A DNA stretch of 64,000 nt from Pseudescherichia vulneris NBRC 102420 (GTDB taxonomy: Bacteria; Pseudomonadota; Gammaproteobacteria; Enterobacterales; Enterobacteriaceae): contig NZ_BBMZ01000002.1 of NCBI RefSeq assembly GCF_000759795.1, positions 372,001 through 436,000 on the forward strand, read 5' to 3'. Positions 30,706-40,920 of the stretch are shown in pieces (the first letter of the stretch is position 1; each line of letters opens with the position of its first letter). The notes beneath the pieces were generated by a model that saw only the letters and a program-made list of their open reading frames with translations, was not told the DNA's origin and searched no databases. A program made the translations under genes and the position numbers.

Positions 30706-32028
30706 CTATTCAGTAATGCGACGATAGACGGTTGGCGTGGTTTTGGGAGCGTGATCGTCTAACGTGACGGCGGACTTCACGGCTTTCGCCGCTTCCTGCC
30801 AGCTGGCTTCGTCTTTGGCATGGATCACCGCCAGCGGTCGCTGCCCGTCAATGCTGTCACCCAGACGGGCCATATCGGTAAAGCCGACGCTGTAGTCGAT
30901 GCTGTCGGAAGCCTGACGACGACCGCCGCCCATCGACACCACCGCCATGCCCAGCGCACGGGTATCCATTGCCGAGACAAAACCTTCGGTATCGGCGTAG
31001 ACCGCCTTGCTGAGGGTCGCCGTCGGCAGGTATTTTGCGTAGTTTTCGACGAAGTCAGCGGGGCCTTTTTGCGCGGCCACCATGCGGCCAAAGACCTCTG
31101 CCGCTTTGCCGTTGTCCAGCACCGCCTGCAGCTGCTGGCGGGCATCGGCGTCGTCGCGGGCAAGCTTGCCGGAGATCAGCATCTCCACGCACAGCGCCAT
31201 GGTGACGTCGAGCAGGCGCGGGTTGCGGTATTCACCGGTCAGGAACTGCACCGCCTCGCGCACTTCCACCGCGTTACCGGCGCTGGAGGCGAGGACCTGA
31301 TTCATATCGGTCAGCAGAGCTGTGGTGCGCACGCCTGCGCCGTTAGCGACGCCAACGATGGCTTCGGCCAGCGCTTCAGACAGTTCGTAGGTAGGCATAA
31401 ACGCCCCGCTGCCCACTTTCACATCCATGACCAGCGCATCCAGCCCTTCCGCCAGCTTTTTCGCCAGAATAGAGGCGGTGATCAGCGGAATAGAGTCCAC
31501 CGTGGCGGTAATGTCGCGGGTGGCGTAAAAGCGCTTGTCCGCCGGGGCGAGGGAGCTGGTCTGGCCGATAATCGCGACGCCAACGTCCTTAATGATATCC
31601 CGGAAGCGGCTATCGCTCGGGAAGATGTCAAAGCCGGGAATGGCTTCCAGTTTGTCGAGGGTGCCGCCGGTGTGGCCCAGACCGCGTCCGGAGATCATCG
31701 GCACGTAGCCGCCACAGGCTGCCACCATCGGGCCAAGCATCAGTGAGGTTACATCGCCCACGCCGCCGGTAGAGTGCTTATCGACAATCGGGCCGTTCAG
31801 GCTGAGGCTTTTCCAGTCCAGCACCGTACCCGAGTCGCGCATCGCCATGGTCAGGGAGACGCGCTCCGGCATCGCCATGTCATGGAAGAAGATGGTCATC
31901 GCCAGCGCGGCGATCTGACCTTCTGAAATGGTGTTATCACGAATGCCGTTGATAAAAAAGCGGATCTCTTCGTCGCTGAGGGCATGGCCATCGCGTTTTT
32001 TTCGAATGATTTCTTGAGCGAGAAACAA
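30706..32028 (-). CDS. deoA: Thymidine phosphorylase DeoA
   Basis: A 440-residue dimeric enzyme that converts thymidine and phosphate to thymine and deoxyribose-1-P. The thymidine/pyrimidine phosphorylase signature [16 protein letters not shown] is at about 113-128, with the phosphate-site motif KHSTGGVGD at 84-92. The length equals the E. coli enzyme. It is the second gene of the operon, separated from deoC by a REP pair. Confidence 0.97.
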   Translation of the reverse strand: MFLAQEIIRKKRDGHALSDEEIRFFINGIRDNTISEGQIAALAMTIFFHDMAMPERVSLTMAMRDSGTVLDWKSLSLNGPIVDKHSTGGVGDVTSLMLGPMVAACGGYVPMISGRGLGHTGGTLDKLEAIPGFDIFPSDSRFRDIIKDVGVAIIGQTSSLAPADKRFYATRDITATVDSIPLITASILAKKLAEGLDALVMDVKVGSGAFMPTYELSEALAEAIVGVANGAGVRTTALLTDMNQVLASSAGNAVEVREAVQFLTGEYRNPRLLDVTMALCVEMLISGKLARDDADARQQLQAVLDNGKAAEVFGRMVAAQKGPADFVENYAKYLPTATLSKAVYADTEGFVSAMDTRALGMAVVSMGGGRRQASDSIDYSVGFTDMARLGDSIDGQRPLAVIHAKDEASWQEAAKAVKSAVTLDDHAPKTTPTVYRRITE

Positions 32029-32057
32029 GGTAACCCCCTGTGTATAGCATCAGAATT

Positions 32058-32123
32058 GGCGGGTGGCGCTACGCTTACCCGCCCTACGATCCAGTAGGCC
32101 TGATAAGCGAAGCGCCATCAGGC
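32058..32123. repeat. REP pair between deoC and deoA
   Basis: GGCGGGTGGCGC ... CTTACCCGCCCTAC (32058-32087) and a facing GTAGGCCTGATAAGCG ... CATCAGGC (32094-32123). They are two units of different arm sequence in opposite orientation, within the deo operon. Confidence 0.8.
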
Positions 32124-32133
32124 GAATCGACTC

Positions 32134-32913
32134 TTAATAGCTGCTTGCGCTTTTTCCGTCGCCATGGCCGAGGGCCTTCAGCAGGCTCGCCAGCAGGCTG
32201 GACGCGCCAAAGCGGTAGTGGCGTGAGTCAGCCCACTCGCCGCCGAACAGCTGGTCGGCAATGGCCAGGAACTGCGCGGCGTCTTCCGCCGTACGCACGC
32301 CGCCCGCCGGTTTGAAGCCTACGGTTTTCTCCACGCCCAGGTCGCGGATAGTTTCCAGCATAATACGCGCGCTCTCCGGGGTGGCGTTTACTGGCACCTT
32401 GCCGGTGGAGGTTTTAATAAAGTCAGCGCCTGCTTTGATAGCGATTTCGGAAGCCTTACGGATCAGGGCCTCCTCTTTCAGCTCGCCGGTTTCGATAATG
32501 ACCTTCAGCAGCACGTTGGCTTCTGCACAGGCGGCTTTACAGGCCTGAACCAGATCGAAACCGATCTGCTCATTGCCGGCGATCAGCGCCCGGTACGGGA
32601 ACACCACGTCCACTTCGTCCGCGCCGTAGGCGATGGCCGCGCGCGTCTCTGCCAGGGCGATCTCGACGTCGTCATTACCGTGCGGGAAGTTCGTCACCGT
32701 GGCAATGCGGATCTCCGGCGTGCCCTGCTCTTTCAGGGTTTTACGCGCAATCGGAATAAAGCGCGGGTAGATGCAGATGGCGGCGGTGTTACCTACCGGG
32801 GTTTTCGCCTGGTGACACAGAGCGATCACTTTCGCATCGGTGTCATCATCGTTCAGGGTAGTCAAATCCATCAGTTGCAATGCGCGCAGGCTGCTTGCAG
32901 TTAAATCAGTCAT
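32134..32913 (-). CDS. deoC: Deoxyribose-phosphate aldolase DeoC
   Basis: A 259-residue class I aldolase that splits 2-deoxyribose-5-P into acetaldehyde and glyceraldehyde-3-P. The Schiff-base lysine is K167 (DFIKTSTGK), with helpers K201 (GFKPAGG) and D102. Length equals E. coli DeoC. It is the first gene of the operon, behind a control region with CRP and DeoR sites (32972-33130). Confidence 0.98.
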   Translation of the reverse strand: MTDLTASSLRALQLMDLTTLNDDDTDAKVIALCHQAKTPVGNTAAICIYPRFIPIARKTLKEQGTPEIRIATVTNFPHGNDDVEIALAETRAAIAYGADEVDVVFPYRALIAGNEQIGFDLVQACKAACAEANVLLKVIIETGELKEEALIRKASEIAIKAGADFIKTSTGKVPVNATPESARIMLETIRDLGVEKTVGFKPAGGVRTAEDAAQFLAIADQLFGGEWADSRHYRFGASSLLASLLKALGHGDGKSASSY

Positions 32914-32971
32914 AACACTCTCCAGAAGCTGAAGACGGCATTTGCCGGTTCATTGTTTAACCGGGCGGGTC

Positions 32972-32987
32972 TGTTACTATTCTAACA
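32972..32987. promoter_or_regulatory. DeoR operator at the deo promoter
   Basis: TGTTACTATTCTAACA differs at two positions from the DeoR 16-mer TGTTAGAATTCTAACA. It lies about 40 bp downstream of the centre of the proximal CRP site, so it overlaps the -10/+1 region of the deoP2-type promoter. Confidence 0.8.
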
Positions 32988-33004
32988 TCCTCCCGCCACG
33001 ACAC

Positions 33005-33073
33005 TTCGACGCACATCACAGTTAATGAAAACGTCATGCAAAGTTGCACCATATCAATGTGAGATACGTCACT
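33005..33073 (-). promoter_or_regulatory. deoP2-type CRP/CytR control region
   Basis: Two CRP sites can be read. One at 33005-33020 is TGTGA-N6-TCGAA on the minus strand, and one at 33058-33073 is TGTGA-N6-TCACT on the plus strand. Their centres are 53 bp apart, the spacing known for E. coli deoP2 (-40.5 and -93.5). CytR-like half-sites (ATGCAAAGTTGCAC) lie between them near 33037-33050. cAMP-CRP activation with CytR repression is expected. Confidence 0.75.
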
Positions 33074-33114
33074 GTTTAAGCCGTTCATTGCGGCAATGCC
33101 CGGAACGGCCGACA

Positions 33115-33130
33115 TGTTAGAATTCTAACA
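33115..33130. promoter_or_regulatory. Perfect DeoR operator, upstream copy
   Basis: TGTTAGAATTCTAACA is the perfect palindromic DeoR operator, 143 bp upstream of the promoter-proximal copy. Looping between the two by the DeoR octamer is plausible. Confidence 0.88.
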
Positions 33131-33198
33131 TAACAGCACCGTAAAACGCGACACATCGGCGGAATATCGCGCCAGGCGGGAGAGAAATGATAAAATTT

Positions 33199-33972
33199 TC
33201 ACATAAACGTTTGATACGTATTATCAAGAAGCGTAGCAGCTATCTCATCCGGGGACTCCGGACGCAGCTCACAGAGTGTGGTAAAGACGCGGGCGGCCTG
33301 CTCGGGACGGTTAGGCTGCCCCTGGAAACCGTTGAGCGGCATATCCGGCGCATCGGTCTCCAGCAGTAAAGAGGAGAGGGGCAGGCGGGCGATAACATCG
33401 CGGGTCTTACTCGCCCGCGGATAGGTGATAGTGCCCCCGACGCCAATCCGGTAGCCCATCTCAACAAAGCGCTGGGCCTGTTGCAGGCTACCTGCAAAAC
33501 CATGTACAACGCCGGTGCGCGGCAGGCTATGACGCTTGAGGTGCATCGCCAGCTTGTCATGGGTGCGCCGGGAGTGGAGGATCACTGGCAGATCGTGCTG
33601 CTTTGCTAGCCGCAGCTGTGCATCGAGCAGCTGCTCCTGCTTATCAAACTGCGGATCTTGCCGATAGAGATCCAGCCCAATCTCCCCTATCGCCACCAGT
33701 CGGGTAGGCCGTGCGGCGAGCTGCTCGGCCAATCTGTCAATACACGCTGGCGTATGGTTTTCTATCACGATCGGGTGAAGGCCCAGCGCGGCATAGACGG
33801 TGTCAAACCGCTCCGCCAGGGCCAGCACGCGGGAAAAATTGGCCGCTTCGGTGGCGGGCACGACAATCGCCTCAACGCCCGCTGCGCTGGCCTGAGCCAG
33901 ACTCTGCGCCTCCTCGCCGGTAAAGGGCGGAAAGTCAAAGTGGCAGTGGGTATCGATAAAGCGTTGCGTCAT
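33199..33972 (-). CDS. yjjV: TatD-family metal-dependent hydrolase YjjV
   Basis: A 257-residue TIM-barrel hydrolase of the TatD family (E. coli YjjV is 259 aa). Metal ligands are in FIDTHCHFD (H9, H11), GEIGLDLY, VILHSR and LLETDAPD. TatD proteins act as 3'-5' DNA exonucleases in some cases; YjjV itself is a putative DNase or D-aminoacyl-tRNA deacylase. It overlaps the end of yjjU by 4 bp, so the two are probably cotranscribed. The K-12 neighbours yjjW-yjjI are absent downstream. Confidence 0.93.
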   Translation of the reverse strand: MTQRFIDTHCHFDFPPFTGEEAQSLAQASAAGVEAIVVPATEAANFSRVLALAERFDTVYAALGLHPIVIENHTPACIDRLAEQLAARPTRLVAIGEIGLDLYRQDPQFDKQEQLLDAQLRLAKQHDLPVILHSRRTHDKLAMHLKRHSLPRTGVVHGFAGSLQQAQRFVEMGYRIGVGGTITYPRASKTRDVIARLPLSSLLLETDAPDMPLNGFQGQPNRPEQAARVFTTLCELRPESPDEIAATLLDNTYQTFM

Positions 33973-35042
33973 GCCGAGTTCTCGTTATTGAAGGTCGTAT
34001 CGTTGGCCTGCGGCGCATCGACCAGCGGGGTGGTCAGCACATCGTTTGCCACCACCGCAGGCGGCACGACCACCGTCGCCGGGGTGATAATTCTTGGCGC
34101 ATGGCGCAGCAGCGGCGGCTCATCCACCAGCAGCTTACCCACGGTGGCAAGGAAGTAGCGGCCACACAGCCGCCCCATCTTGTAGTCATCGCGCAGCGCG
34201 GGCAGGCGACTGCCGAGGGCCATGCTCTTCAGCAGGCGCGGCGGGTAGATCTCAAAGATCCGCAGCTTGCCGGGAGGCTTCTCAATAAACTGCTGGATCG
34301 CATGATAGCTGTTCTCGTGGTGGTGAACGAGGTTAACGAAAGGCTGAAGGCTGCCCTCGCCCAGCCAGCGCTCCATGCGCTTAAACCACTGCGGCGTGTA
34401 GTACATCTGCGACGGCACGGTGCGGATCACCACGATGGTTTTCGCCCCCCGCTTTGCCGCCTCCTGCACCGGAATGGCATCGCTGATGCCGCCGTCGAGA
34501 TAGTTAATCCCGTCCAGCATCACGCCGCTGCGGTAAAAACCGGGGATAGCGCTGGTAGCCCGGATCAGATCCATCCAGGTCTGGCTGGTTGGCGAAAAGT
34601 AGCCAGGGGTGTAGTCATCGCCCCGGCAGGCGCACATGTAGAACAGCTTGCCAACGTCAAACAGGCGGGCGGCAGTATCCATCGCCAGCGGCATATCCCT
34701 GGCCGTAGACTCCACTAGCCAGTCGAGATCGATCAGGTTGCCGCCGCGCACAAAGCGCACCGGATTGAAAAATTCACGGGAGGTGGTGTAGCGCATGATG
34801 ACTTTGCGCGCGTAACCGGGCTGATTACAGAGGTAGGCCGAGATATTTTGTGCACCGGCGGAGGTGCCGAAGAAGAGCTCAAAGGGATTGAATTGCGCGC
34901 GCATAAATTCGTCCAGCACGCCGGCAGTGAAAATGCCTCGTTGACCGCCGCCTTCGCAAACTAAGGCAAGCCGCCCTGGGCGAAAGGAACTCAACGCCAA
35001 CGGCGCTATATTGCCGAGCGTAACGGGAATTCGCTGCCCCAC
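33969..35042 (-). CDS. yjjU: Patatin-like phospholipase YjjU
   Basis: A 357-residue protein with an N-terminal patatin domain: oxyanion loop CEGGGQRGIFTAGVL (29-43), nucleophile GTSAG (S61) and catalytic-dyad motif DGGISDAIPV. It is predicted to hydrolyse acyl lipids in the cytosol or at the membrane; the substrate is unknown. The C-terminal 50 residues after PPLLRHAP are Val/Thr/Pro-rich and probably disordered. It forms a pair with yjjV (4-bp overlap). Confidence 0.91.
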   Translation of the reverse strand: MGQRIPVTLGNIAPLALSSFRPGRLALVCEGGGQRGIFTAGVLDEFMRAQFNPFELFFGTSAGAQNISAYLCNQPGYARKVIMRYTTSREFFNPVRFVRGGNLIDLDWLVESTARDMPLAMDTAARLFDVGKLFYMCACRGDDYTPGYFSPTSQTWMDLIRATSAIPGFYRSGVMLDGINYLDGGISDAIPVQEAAKRGAKTIVVIRTVPSQMYYTPQWFKRMERWLGEGSLQPFVNLVHHHENSYHAIQQFIEKPPGKLRIFEIYPPRLLKSMALGSRLPALRDDYKMGRLCGRYFLATVGKLLVDEPPLLRHAPRIITPATVVVPPAVVANDVLTTPLVDAPQANDTTFNNENSA

Positions 35043-35158
35043 CCTGCTTTCCTTCCATTATTTTAGTTATGAGAAGCCTAACGCATTTTGGGACTGTCAT
35101 AAACCGTGAAAGCCAGTCACAAGGACTGGCTTTACGATTAGCGGGAATTCACGGCTCG

Positions 35159-35320
35159 CTACGGACGCCGACGTCCCATGAACAGGCTGACCAGGAACAG
35201 AATGATCCCGACAACAAAAACAATTTTTGCTGCACCTGCTGCCGTACCGGCCAGGCCACCAAAGCCCAGAGCAGCGGCGATTAACGCGATAACCAGAAAT
35301 ATAATGCCCCAACGAAACAT
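35159..35320 (-). CDS. ytjA: Small membrane protein YtjA (DUF1328)
   Basis: A 53-residue protein with two hydrophobic segments ([18 protein letters not shown] and [15 protein letters not shown]) and a basic tail GRRRP, matching E. coli YtjA over its whole length. It belongs to the UPF0391/DUF1328 family of unknown function. GGAGAATCTT precedes the ATG at 35318-35320. It lies between osmY and yjjU, all on the same strand. Confidence 0.93.
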   Translation of the reverse strand: MFRWGIIFLVIALIAAALGFGGLAGTAAGAAKIVFVVGIILFLVSLFMGRRRP

Positions 35321-35449
35321 AAGATTCTCCTTTCCTTTACCATAGTTAACGTTACCGCTGTTAGTGAGCGCTCAGGCTACTCACCGGCGATACTTACTCG
35401 GTGTGATGCTCACGTCCCCCGTTACACTGCGGGGGATCGCATTATGAGA

Positions 35450-36070
35450 TTACTTGTTAACTTTAAGATCGTTTTTCACACTTTTCACACCATCGACCGC
35501 TTTGGAGATGCTCTCCGCACGTTCGATTTGTGCCTGGGAGTCCACCGTACCGGACAGCTGGACCACACCATCGGTGGTTTCAACTTTCACTTTACGTGCC
35601 GGAACGATGTCATCAGCTAACAGCTTAGCTTTAATTTCGCTGGTGGTAGCAGTATCACCTGCATAGCCCTTCACAGAAGAGTCTTTGCCGTCACGCACGT
35701 GCAGCTTATCGCTCACGGACTTAACGCCCTCAACCTGTTTAGTGACTTTCACCGCTTCTTCAGCCTGCGCCTGGCTCTCAACGAAACCGCTCAGGGTGAC
35801 AACAGCTTTGTCAGTCTTGACGGAGATGTCGGTGCTCTTAATGCTGTCGTGATCGACCAGCGCTGCTTTAACTTTGGCGGTGATCGCGCTGTCGTCCATG
35901 AAGTTACCGACTTTATTCATAGAGCTATCGATTTTTTCACCTGCGCTGTGCGCCGAAGATTGCGCTTTGTCAGTTGCGCTGGTCTCTGCCATGGCAGAAC
36001 CGCTTGCAACAACAGAACCTAATACAACAGCCAGCAGGGTTTTAGAAATCTTCAGTCTTGTCATAGTCAT
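35450..36070 (-). CDS. osmY: Osmotically inducible periplasmic chaperone OsmY
   Basis: A 206-residue periplasmic protein: signal peptide ending SGSAMA|ET (about 28 residues) and two BON domains (about 58-126 and 137-204). In E. coli it is one of the strongest RpoS- and osmolarity-induced proteins and acts as a chaperone for autotransporters. The ATG at 36068-36070 gives [20 protein letters not shown] is upstream. A sigma-S-like -10 is visible at about 36260. Confidence 0.96.
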   Translation of the reverse strand: MTMTRLKISKTLLAVVLGSVVASGSAMAETSATDKAQSSAHSAGEKIDSSMNKVGNFMDDSAITAKVKAALVDHDSIKSTDISVKTDKAVVTLSGFVESQAQAEEAVKVTKQVEGVKSVSDKLHVRDGKDSSVKGYAGDTATTSEIKAKLLADDIVPARKVKVETTDGVVQLSGTVDSQAQIERAESISKAVDGVKSVKNDLKVNK

Positions 36071-36415
36071 CGATCTATTCCTTTCAGTTTGCCCACGTTT
36101 TGGGCTTTGAGCAGCCATCAAGGCCACTTTGCTGCTAAGGTGAATAACACCCTGTCGTACAGCGATTAATCATGTGACTAAAAAAGAGTGTGGGATGAAA
36201 CGCTTTTATTCACGCATTGAACAGTGCATTCATCCACACGTCTGGTAATCACTTTGTTAAATATAGCCAACAATTTGAAAAGCGCTTGGGGGAGAAGATA
36301 AAAAACAGGCGATAAAAGCAAAAAGTGGGCTAATTAAGAACATTCCGCAAGGGACTAATAAGACAGGGAAAGTGACAGAGCACGGCGGCTGCCGTGCCCT
36401 GGAGAGCAGAGGTGA
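36071..36415. other. Gene-free stretch: osmY leader and promoter, prfC 3' hairpin
   Basis: About 345 bp without a coding gene. It holds the osmY 5' leader (about 180 nt), the osmY -10 at 36260-36266, and, just after prfC, a hairpin CACGGC-GGCT-GCCGTG at 36381-36396. The hairpin has only a weak following T-run on the minus strand, so it is a doubtful terminator. Confidence 0.6.
36260..36266 (-). promoter_or_regulatory. Likely osmY sigma-S -10 element
   Basis: On the minus strand GGCTATATTTAACA contains CTATATT, close to the extended CTATACT type preferred by sigma-S and to the E. coli osmY -10 as I remember it. It lies about 190 bp before the osmY start, consistent with the long osmY leader. 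Confidence 0.5.
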
Positions 36416-38005
36416 TTAGTGTTCGCGCGTTTTACGGAACTGAACGTCAGGGTAACGCTCCTGGGTCAGGTTCAGGTTGACCATGGTCGGCGCGATGTAG
36501 GTCAGGTTATCCCCACCGTCCAGCGCCAGCTGGATCTCGTTTTTACGTTTGAACTCTTCGAATTTCTTCACGTCGCTGCACTCTACCCAGCGGGCGGTCG
36601 CCACGTTAACCGATTCGTAGATCGCTTCCACGTTGTATTCGCTCTTCAGGCGCGCAACCACCACGTCGAACTGCAGCACCCCGACCGCACCGACGATCAG
36701 ATCGTTGTTGGCAATCGGACGGAACACCTGTACCGCACCCTCTTCCGAGAGCTGAACCAGCCCTTTGAGCAGCTGCTTCTGCTTCAGCGGATCGCGCAGG
36801 CGGATGCGACGGAACAGCTCAGGGGCAAAGTTCGGGATACCGGTGAACTTCATCATTTCGCCCTGGGTGAAGGTATCGCCGATCTGGATCGTGCCGTGGT
36901 TGTGCAGGCCGATGATATCCCCCGGATACGCCTCTTCAACGTGCGAACGGTCGCCCGCCATAAAGGTCAGCGCGTCAGAGATCACCACATCCTTGCCGAT
37001 ACGCACCTGGCGTAGCTTCATGCCTTTTTCATATTTCCCGGAAACGACGCGCAGGAACGCCACGCGGTCACGGTGTTTCGGATCCATGTTGGCCTGAATT
37101 TTAAAGACGAAGCCGGAGAACTTCTCCTCTTTAGCTTCCACTTCACGGGTATCGGTTTTACGCGGCATTGGCGTCGGTGCCCACTCGACCAGACCGTCCA
37201 GCATATGGTCAACGCCGAAGTTACCCAGCGCGGTACCAAAGAACACCGGGGTAATTTCACCGGCCAGGAAGAGATCTTTATCGAACTCGTGAGACGCGCC
37301 CTTCACCAGCTCAAGCTCGTCACGCAGCTGCGCGGCCAGCTCTTCACCTACCGCCACGTCGAGATCCGGATTATCCAGCCCCTTAACAATACGGACTTCC
37401 TGGATGGTGTGCCCTTTACCGGTCTGGTACAGGTAGGTTTCATCTTTATAAAGGTGGTAAACGCCTTTAAACAGCTTCCCACAGCCAATCGGCCAGGTAA
37501 TCGGTGCGCAGGCAATCTTCAGCTCGCTCTCAACTTCGTCCATCACTTCCATCGGGTCACGGATGTCACGGTCGAGCTTGTTCATAAAGGTCAGGATCGG
37601 CGTATCGCGCAGACGGGTAACTTCCATCAGCTTGCGGGTACGATCCTCAACGCCTTTCGCGGCATCGATCACCATCAGGCAGCAGTCCACCGCCGTCAGG
37701 GTACGGTAGGTATCTTCAGAGAAGTCTTCGTGCCCCGGGGTATCCAGCAGGTTTACCAGGCAGTCGTGATAGGGGAACTGCATCACGGAGGTAGTGATCG
37801 AGATCCCACGCTGCTTTTCCATCTCCATCCAGTCGGATTTTGCGTGCTGGCTCGAGCCACGGCCTTTTACCGTACCGGCGGTCTGGATTGCCTGTCCGAA
37901 CAGCAGCACTTTCTCAGTGATGGTGGTTTTACCGGCGTCCGGGTGAGAGATAATGGCAAAAGTACGGCGCTTGGCCACCTCTTGCAGATAAGGAGACAAC
38001 GTCAT
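36416..38005 (-). CDS. prfC: Peptide chain release factor 3
   Basis: A 529-residue translational GTPase that removes RF1/RF2 from the ribosome after termination. G1 is SHPDAGKT (20-27), G3 DTPGHEDF, G4 NKLD; domains II and III follow. Identical in length to E. coli RF3. A 7-bp hairpin (CGTGGCG-CAT-CGCCACG, 38026-38042) lies 20 bp before the start. Confidence 0.98.
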   Translation of the reverse strand: MTLSPYLQEVAKRRTFAIISHPDAGKTTITEKVLLFGQAIQTAGTVKGRGSSQHAKSDWMEMEKQRGISITTSVMQFPYHDCLVNLLDTPGHEDFSEDTYRTLTAVDCCLMVIDAAKGVEDRTRKLMEVTRLRDTPILTFMNKLDRDIRDPMEVMDEVESELKIACAPITWPIGCGKLFKGVYHLYKDETYLYQTGKGHTIQEVRIVKGLDNPDLDVAVGEELAAQLRDELELVKGASHEFDKDLFLAGEITPVFFGTALGNFGVDHMLDGLVEWAPTPMPRKTDTREVEAKEEKFSGFVFKIQANMDPKHRDRVAFLRVVSGKYEKGMKLRQVRIGKDVVISDALTFMAGDRSHVEEAYPGDIIGLHNHGTIQIGDTFTQGEMMKFTGIPNFAPELFRRIRLRDPLKQKQLLKGLVQLSEEGAVQVFRPIANNDLIVGAVGVLQFDVVVARLKSEYNVEAIYESVNVATARWVECSDVKKFEEFKRKNEIQLALDGGDNLTYIAPTMVNLNLTQERYPDVQFRKTREH

Positions 38006-38096
38006 AATTGAATCTTCTTAGTAAACGTGGCGCATCGCCACGCATGTTGAATACGAAAAATTGCGGCTATTTTACCCATCAATAGGGGGGAGGCAA

Positions 38097-38774
38097 TCAG
38101 TGTTTACACAGGCGTTGCTCCAGTTCGCTCAACGAGGTCACGGTCCAGGTCGGGTTGATCCCCTCCGGCAGCGTGCGGTTGTGTGCATTGAGCCAGCAGG
38201 TGGCTAATCCGGCATTCATGCCACCCAGAATATCGGACTCGGCGGTATCGCCCACCATCAGCACACGGGAACGCGCGGGATTGCCCGCCTGCTCCAGCGC
38301 GTAATCAAAGATATGCGGATGCGGCTTCGCCACGCCAACCTGCTCGGAGATCACAATCAGGTCAAAATGGTCACGCAGGCCGGTGCGCTCCAGGCGAATT
38401 TGCTGTAGCGCGGTAAAGCCGTTGGTAATAATGCCCATCTTGCACTTGCCCTGCAGGGCGTTCAGCAGCGAGACCGCGCCCGGCAGCGGGGCGCAAATTT
38501 CGGCCATCGCGTTAACAAAGGCGCTGTTAAGATCGCCCGGCTGCACGCTGAGGCGGTCAGCCCAGCTCTGGAAACGCTGATGCTGAAGCTGCAAAGAGGT
38601 GATAGCGCCGTTCTGGTAATCCACCCACAGCGGCTTATTGATCGCCTGGTAGTCCTGAAAATCTTCAGCGGTAAAGGTCACGCTGTAGTCGAGAAACATC
38701 CGCTGTAGTCCGCTGAATGAGTCGAAGGTAAACAGCGTTTCGTCGGCATCAAAGAAGATCCAGTCCCAGTTCAT
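38097..38774 (-). CDS. yjjG: Pyrimidine 5'-nucleotidase YjjG
   Basis: A 225-residue HAD-family phosphatase; E. coli YjjG dephosphorylates non-canonical and pyrimidine nucleotides such as 5-fluoro-dUMP and dTMP. Catalytic D9 and D11 are in FFDADETLF, with ITNGFTALQ (motif II) and [13 protein letters not shown] (motif IV). It lies 16 bp downstream of rimI and forms a rimI-yjjG unit. Confidence 0.95.
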   Translation of the reverse strand: MNWDWIFFDADETLFTFDSFSGLQRMFLDYSVTFTAEDFQDYQAINKPLWVDYQNGAITSLQLQHQRFQSWADRLSVQPGDLNSAFVNAMAEICAPLPGAVSLLNALQGKCKMGIITNGFTALQQIRLERTGLRDHFDLIVISEQVGVAKPHPHIFDYALEQAGNPARSRVLMVGDTAESDILGGMNAGLATCWLNAHNRTLPEGINPTWTVTSLSELEQRLCKH

Positions 38775-38790
38775 TACATTACCTTTTCTA

Positions 38791-39231
38791 TTAAAGCGGC
38801 AAAGCCATAATTACGGCGTCTTCGCGCCCGTCAGCGGTTGGATAGTAGTTGCGGCGAATTGTCGCCTCGTTAAAGCCCAGGCTCTCATAGAGGGCGATAG
38901 CCGCCGCGTTTGAGGCCCGCACCTCCAGCCACAGCGTCAGTACGTCACGTTTTTCCAGCTCGCTAATAAGATGCTCAAGCAGCGCACGCCCCAGTCCCCG
39001 GCGCTGAAACGCGGGATCGACCGCGATATTAAACAGCGTCGCTTCGTCAAGAACGACCTGGGTAATGGCAAACGCCGCCAGCGTCTCGTCAACCGTCAGG
39101 CCCAGGTTCAGGTAGCGTTCACCCTGATTACTGGCGAAGGTTTTTTCGCTCCAGGGAAAAGCATGGGCGCGTTGCTCAATGGCAAAAGCGTGGGTGAGGT
39201 CAGCCGTGCTGAGGGAAGAAATCGTGTTCAT
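38791..39231 (-). CDS. rimI: Ribosomal protein S18-alanine N-acetyltransferase RimI
   Basis: A 146-residue GNAT-fold enzyme that acetylates the N-terminal alanine of ribosomal protein S18. The acetyl-CoA motif [13 protein letters not shown] and the region [15 protein letters not shown] are present. The ATG at 39229-39231 is chosen to match the E. coli start MNTISSL. Its first 32 nt overlap the end of holD, indicating coupled translation. Confidence 0.95.
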   Translation of the reverse strand: MNTISSLSTADLTHAFAIEQRAHAFPWSEKTFASNQGERYLNLGLTVDETLAAFAITQVVLDEATLFNIAVDPAFQRRGLGRALLEHLISELEKRDVLTLWLEVRASNAAAIALYESLGFNEATIRRNYYPTADGREDAVIMALPL

Positions 39232-39613
39232 ACTCGCAGATTTGTCGCCATAGGTCGGCTCGTGCCGCCGGGTTTGCCCGCAGTTCATCGAGCGCGGGAG
39301 AGTGGACGCGTGCGCCTTCCAGCGTCAGCGCCTCGTGAGTGCCCAGCAGCCAGCTGTTACAGCGGCTCTCCGGGGGCAGCATCGCCACGCGATCGGGGGT
39401 CAGCTGCAGCACCTGATCCGGGGTTATCGTCAGCGCCCGCAGGATATCGCCCACCAGCGGCTCGCTGAGCGCCGGGAGCGCGTTTGACACCATCACCAGA
39501 CGGATATGCGCGGGCAGTGACACAGCGACTTCGCCCTGCAACGCCGCAGGCAGGCGCAAAGACCACTGGGTAATGCCCAGCTGCTGTAGCTGCCAGTCGC
39601 GTCGGGAAATCAT
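39200..39613 (-). CDS. holD: DNA polymerase III psi subunit HolD
   Basis: A 137-residue protein, equal in length to E. coli HolD. It binds chi and the clamp loader, linking it to SSB. The N-terminus SRRDWQLQQLGITQWSL, which contacts the clamp loader in E. coli, is conserved. It is divergent from rsmC and overlaps rimI by 32 nt. Confidence 0.95.
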   Translation of the reverse strand: MISRRDWQLQQLGITQWSLRLPAALQGEVAVSLPAHIRLVMVSNALPALSEPLVGDILRALTITPDQVLQLTPDRVAMLPPESRCNSWLLGTHEALTLEGARVHSPALDELRANPAARADLWRQICEYEHDFFPQHG

Positions 39614-39717
39614 AGCGGGTCACTCCTGTATGTCAGGCGCGCAAATATAGCAAATTCGTCGTATCTGCGCCAACAAACAACTATAATCCAGCGCTGAGTT
39701 TATTAAGGAGCTGTTTC

Positions 39718-40746
39718 ATGTCTGCTTTAACCCCGGCAAGTGAAGTCTTGCTGCGTCACAGTGATGATTTCGAAGAGAGCCGCGTTCTGTTTGCCGGAGA
39801 TATGCAGGACGACCTGCCCGCGCGTCTGGATACCGCTGAGAGCCGCGCCCATACCCAACAGTTTCACCACTGGCAGGTGCTGAGCCGCCAGCTGGGCGAC
39901 AACGCCCGCTTTAGCCTCGTGGCTGAACAGGCCGACGTGGGCGACAGCGATACGCTGATCTATTACTGGCCGAAGAACAAGCCGGAAGCCCAGTTCCAGC
40001 TGATGAACATCCTCTCCCTGCTGCCGCTGGGCACCGATATTTTTGTCGTCGGCGAGAACCGCAGCGGCGTGCGCAGCGCCGAGCAGATGCTGGCGGAGTA
40101 CTGCCCGCTGAACAAAGTGGACAGCGCGCGCCGCTGCGGCCTGTACCATGGTCGTCTGGAGAAGCAGCCTGCGTTTGATGCCGCCGCGTTTGGTGGGAGC
40201 TATACGCTGGACGACCTGACTATCCATACTCTGCCGGGCGTGTTCAGCCGTGATGGCCTCGACAGCGGCAGCCAGCTGCTGCTCTCTACCCTGACGCCGC
40301 ACACCAAAGGCAAGGTGCTGGATATCGGCTGCGGCGCGGGCGTGCTCTCTGCGGTGCTGGCCAGCCACTCACCGAAGGTTCGCCTGACGCTCTGTGACGT
40401 CAGCGCCCCGGCGGTGGAAGCCAGCCGCGCGACCCTCGCCGCAAACGGCTTTGAGGGCGAGGTCTTTGCCAGCAACGTCTTCTCTGAGGTGACCGGACGT
40501 TACGATATGATCATCTCTAACCCGCCGTTCCACGATGGTTTGCAGACCAGCCTGGAGGCAGCGCAGACGCTGATCCGCGGCGCGGTACGCCATCTGAACA
40601 GCGGCGGCGAGCTGCGTATTGTGGCTAACGCCTTCCTGCCTTATCCGCAGGTGCTGGACGAAACCTTTGGCTTCCACGAAGTGCTGGCCCAGACCGGGCG
40701 GTTTAAGGTTTACCGTACGGTAATGACCCGCCAGGCGAAGCGTTAA
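39718..40746 (+). CDS. rsmC: 16S rRNA m2G1207 methyltransferase RsmC
   Basis: A 342-residue enzyme that methylates N2 of G1207 in the 30S subunit. A degenerate N-terminal methyltransferase-like domain (1-160) is followed by the active domain, with SAM motif [12 protein letters not shown] and catalytic NPPFHDG. E. coli RsmC is nearly the same length. AAGGAG precedes the ATG. A REP unit follows at 40766. Confidence 0.97.
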   Translation: MSALTPASEVLLRHSDDFEESRVLFAGDMQDDLPARLDTAESRAHTQQFHHWQVLSRQLGDNARFSLVAEQADVGDSDTLIYYWPKNKPEAQFQLMNILSLLPLGTDIFVVGENRSGVRSAEQMLAEYCPLNKVDSARRCGLYHGRLEKQPAFDAAAFGGSYTLDDLTIHTLPGVFSRDGLDSGSQLLLSTLTPHTKGKVLDIGCGAGVLSAVLASHSPKVRLTLCDVSAPAVEASRATLAANGFEGEVFASNVFSEVTGRYDMIISNPPFHDGLQTSLEAAQTLIRGAVRHLNSGGELRIVANAFLPYPQVLDETFGFHEVLAQTGRFKVYRTVMTRQAKR

Positions 40747-40765
40747 TCAGATTCGGCCAGCCCAG

Positions 40766-40793
40766 AGGCCCGGTAAGCGCAGCGCCACCGGGC
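40766..40793. repeat. REP unit between rsmC and the tRNA cluster
   Basis: GGCCCGGTAAGCGC ... GCGCCACCGGGC, one unit about 20 bp after rsmC. It is probably the 3' hairpin of that message. Confidence 0.75.
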
Positions 40794-40851
40794 GCTGCTG
40801 GCCGTTCGCGATGAATTTTGCAGCAGTTATTCTATCCCACACAATTAACTG

Positions 40852-40879
40852 TTGACGAACGGTATAAAACATCTAGAAT
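40852..40879 (+). promoter_or_regulatory. Promoter of the leu tRNA cluster
   Basis: TTGACG (40852-40857), a 16-bp spacer and TAGAAT (40874-40879), followed by a GC-rich discriminator GCGCCTCC. The GC-rich discriminator is typical of stringently controlled stable RNA promoters. Confidence 0.8.
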
Positions 40880-40920
40880 GCGCCTCCGTGGTTACGATAC
40901 TTTAAAAGTATCGATGGTCT

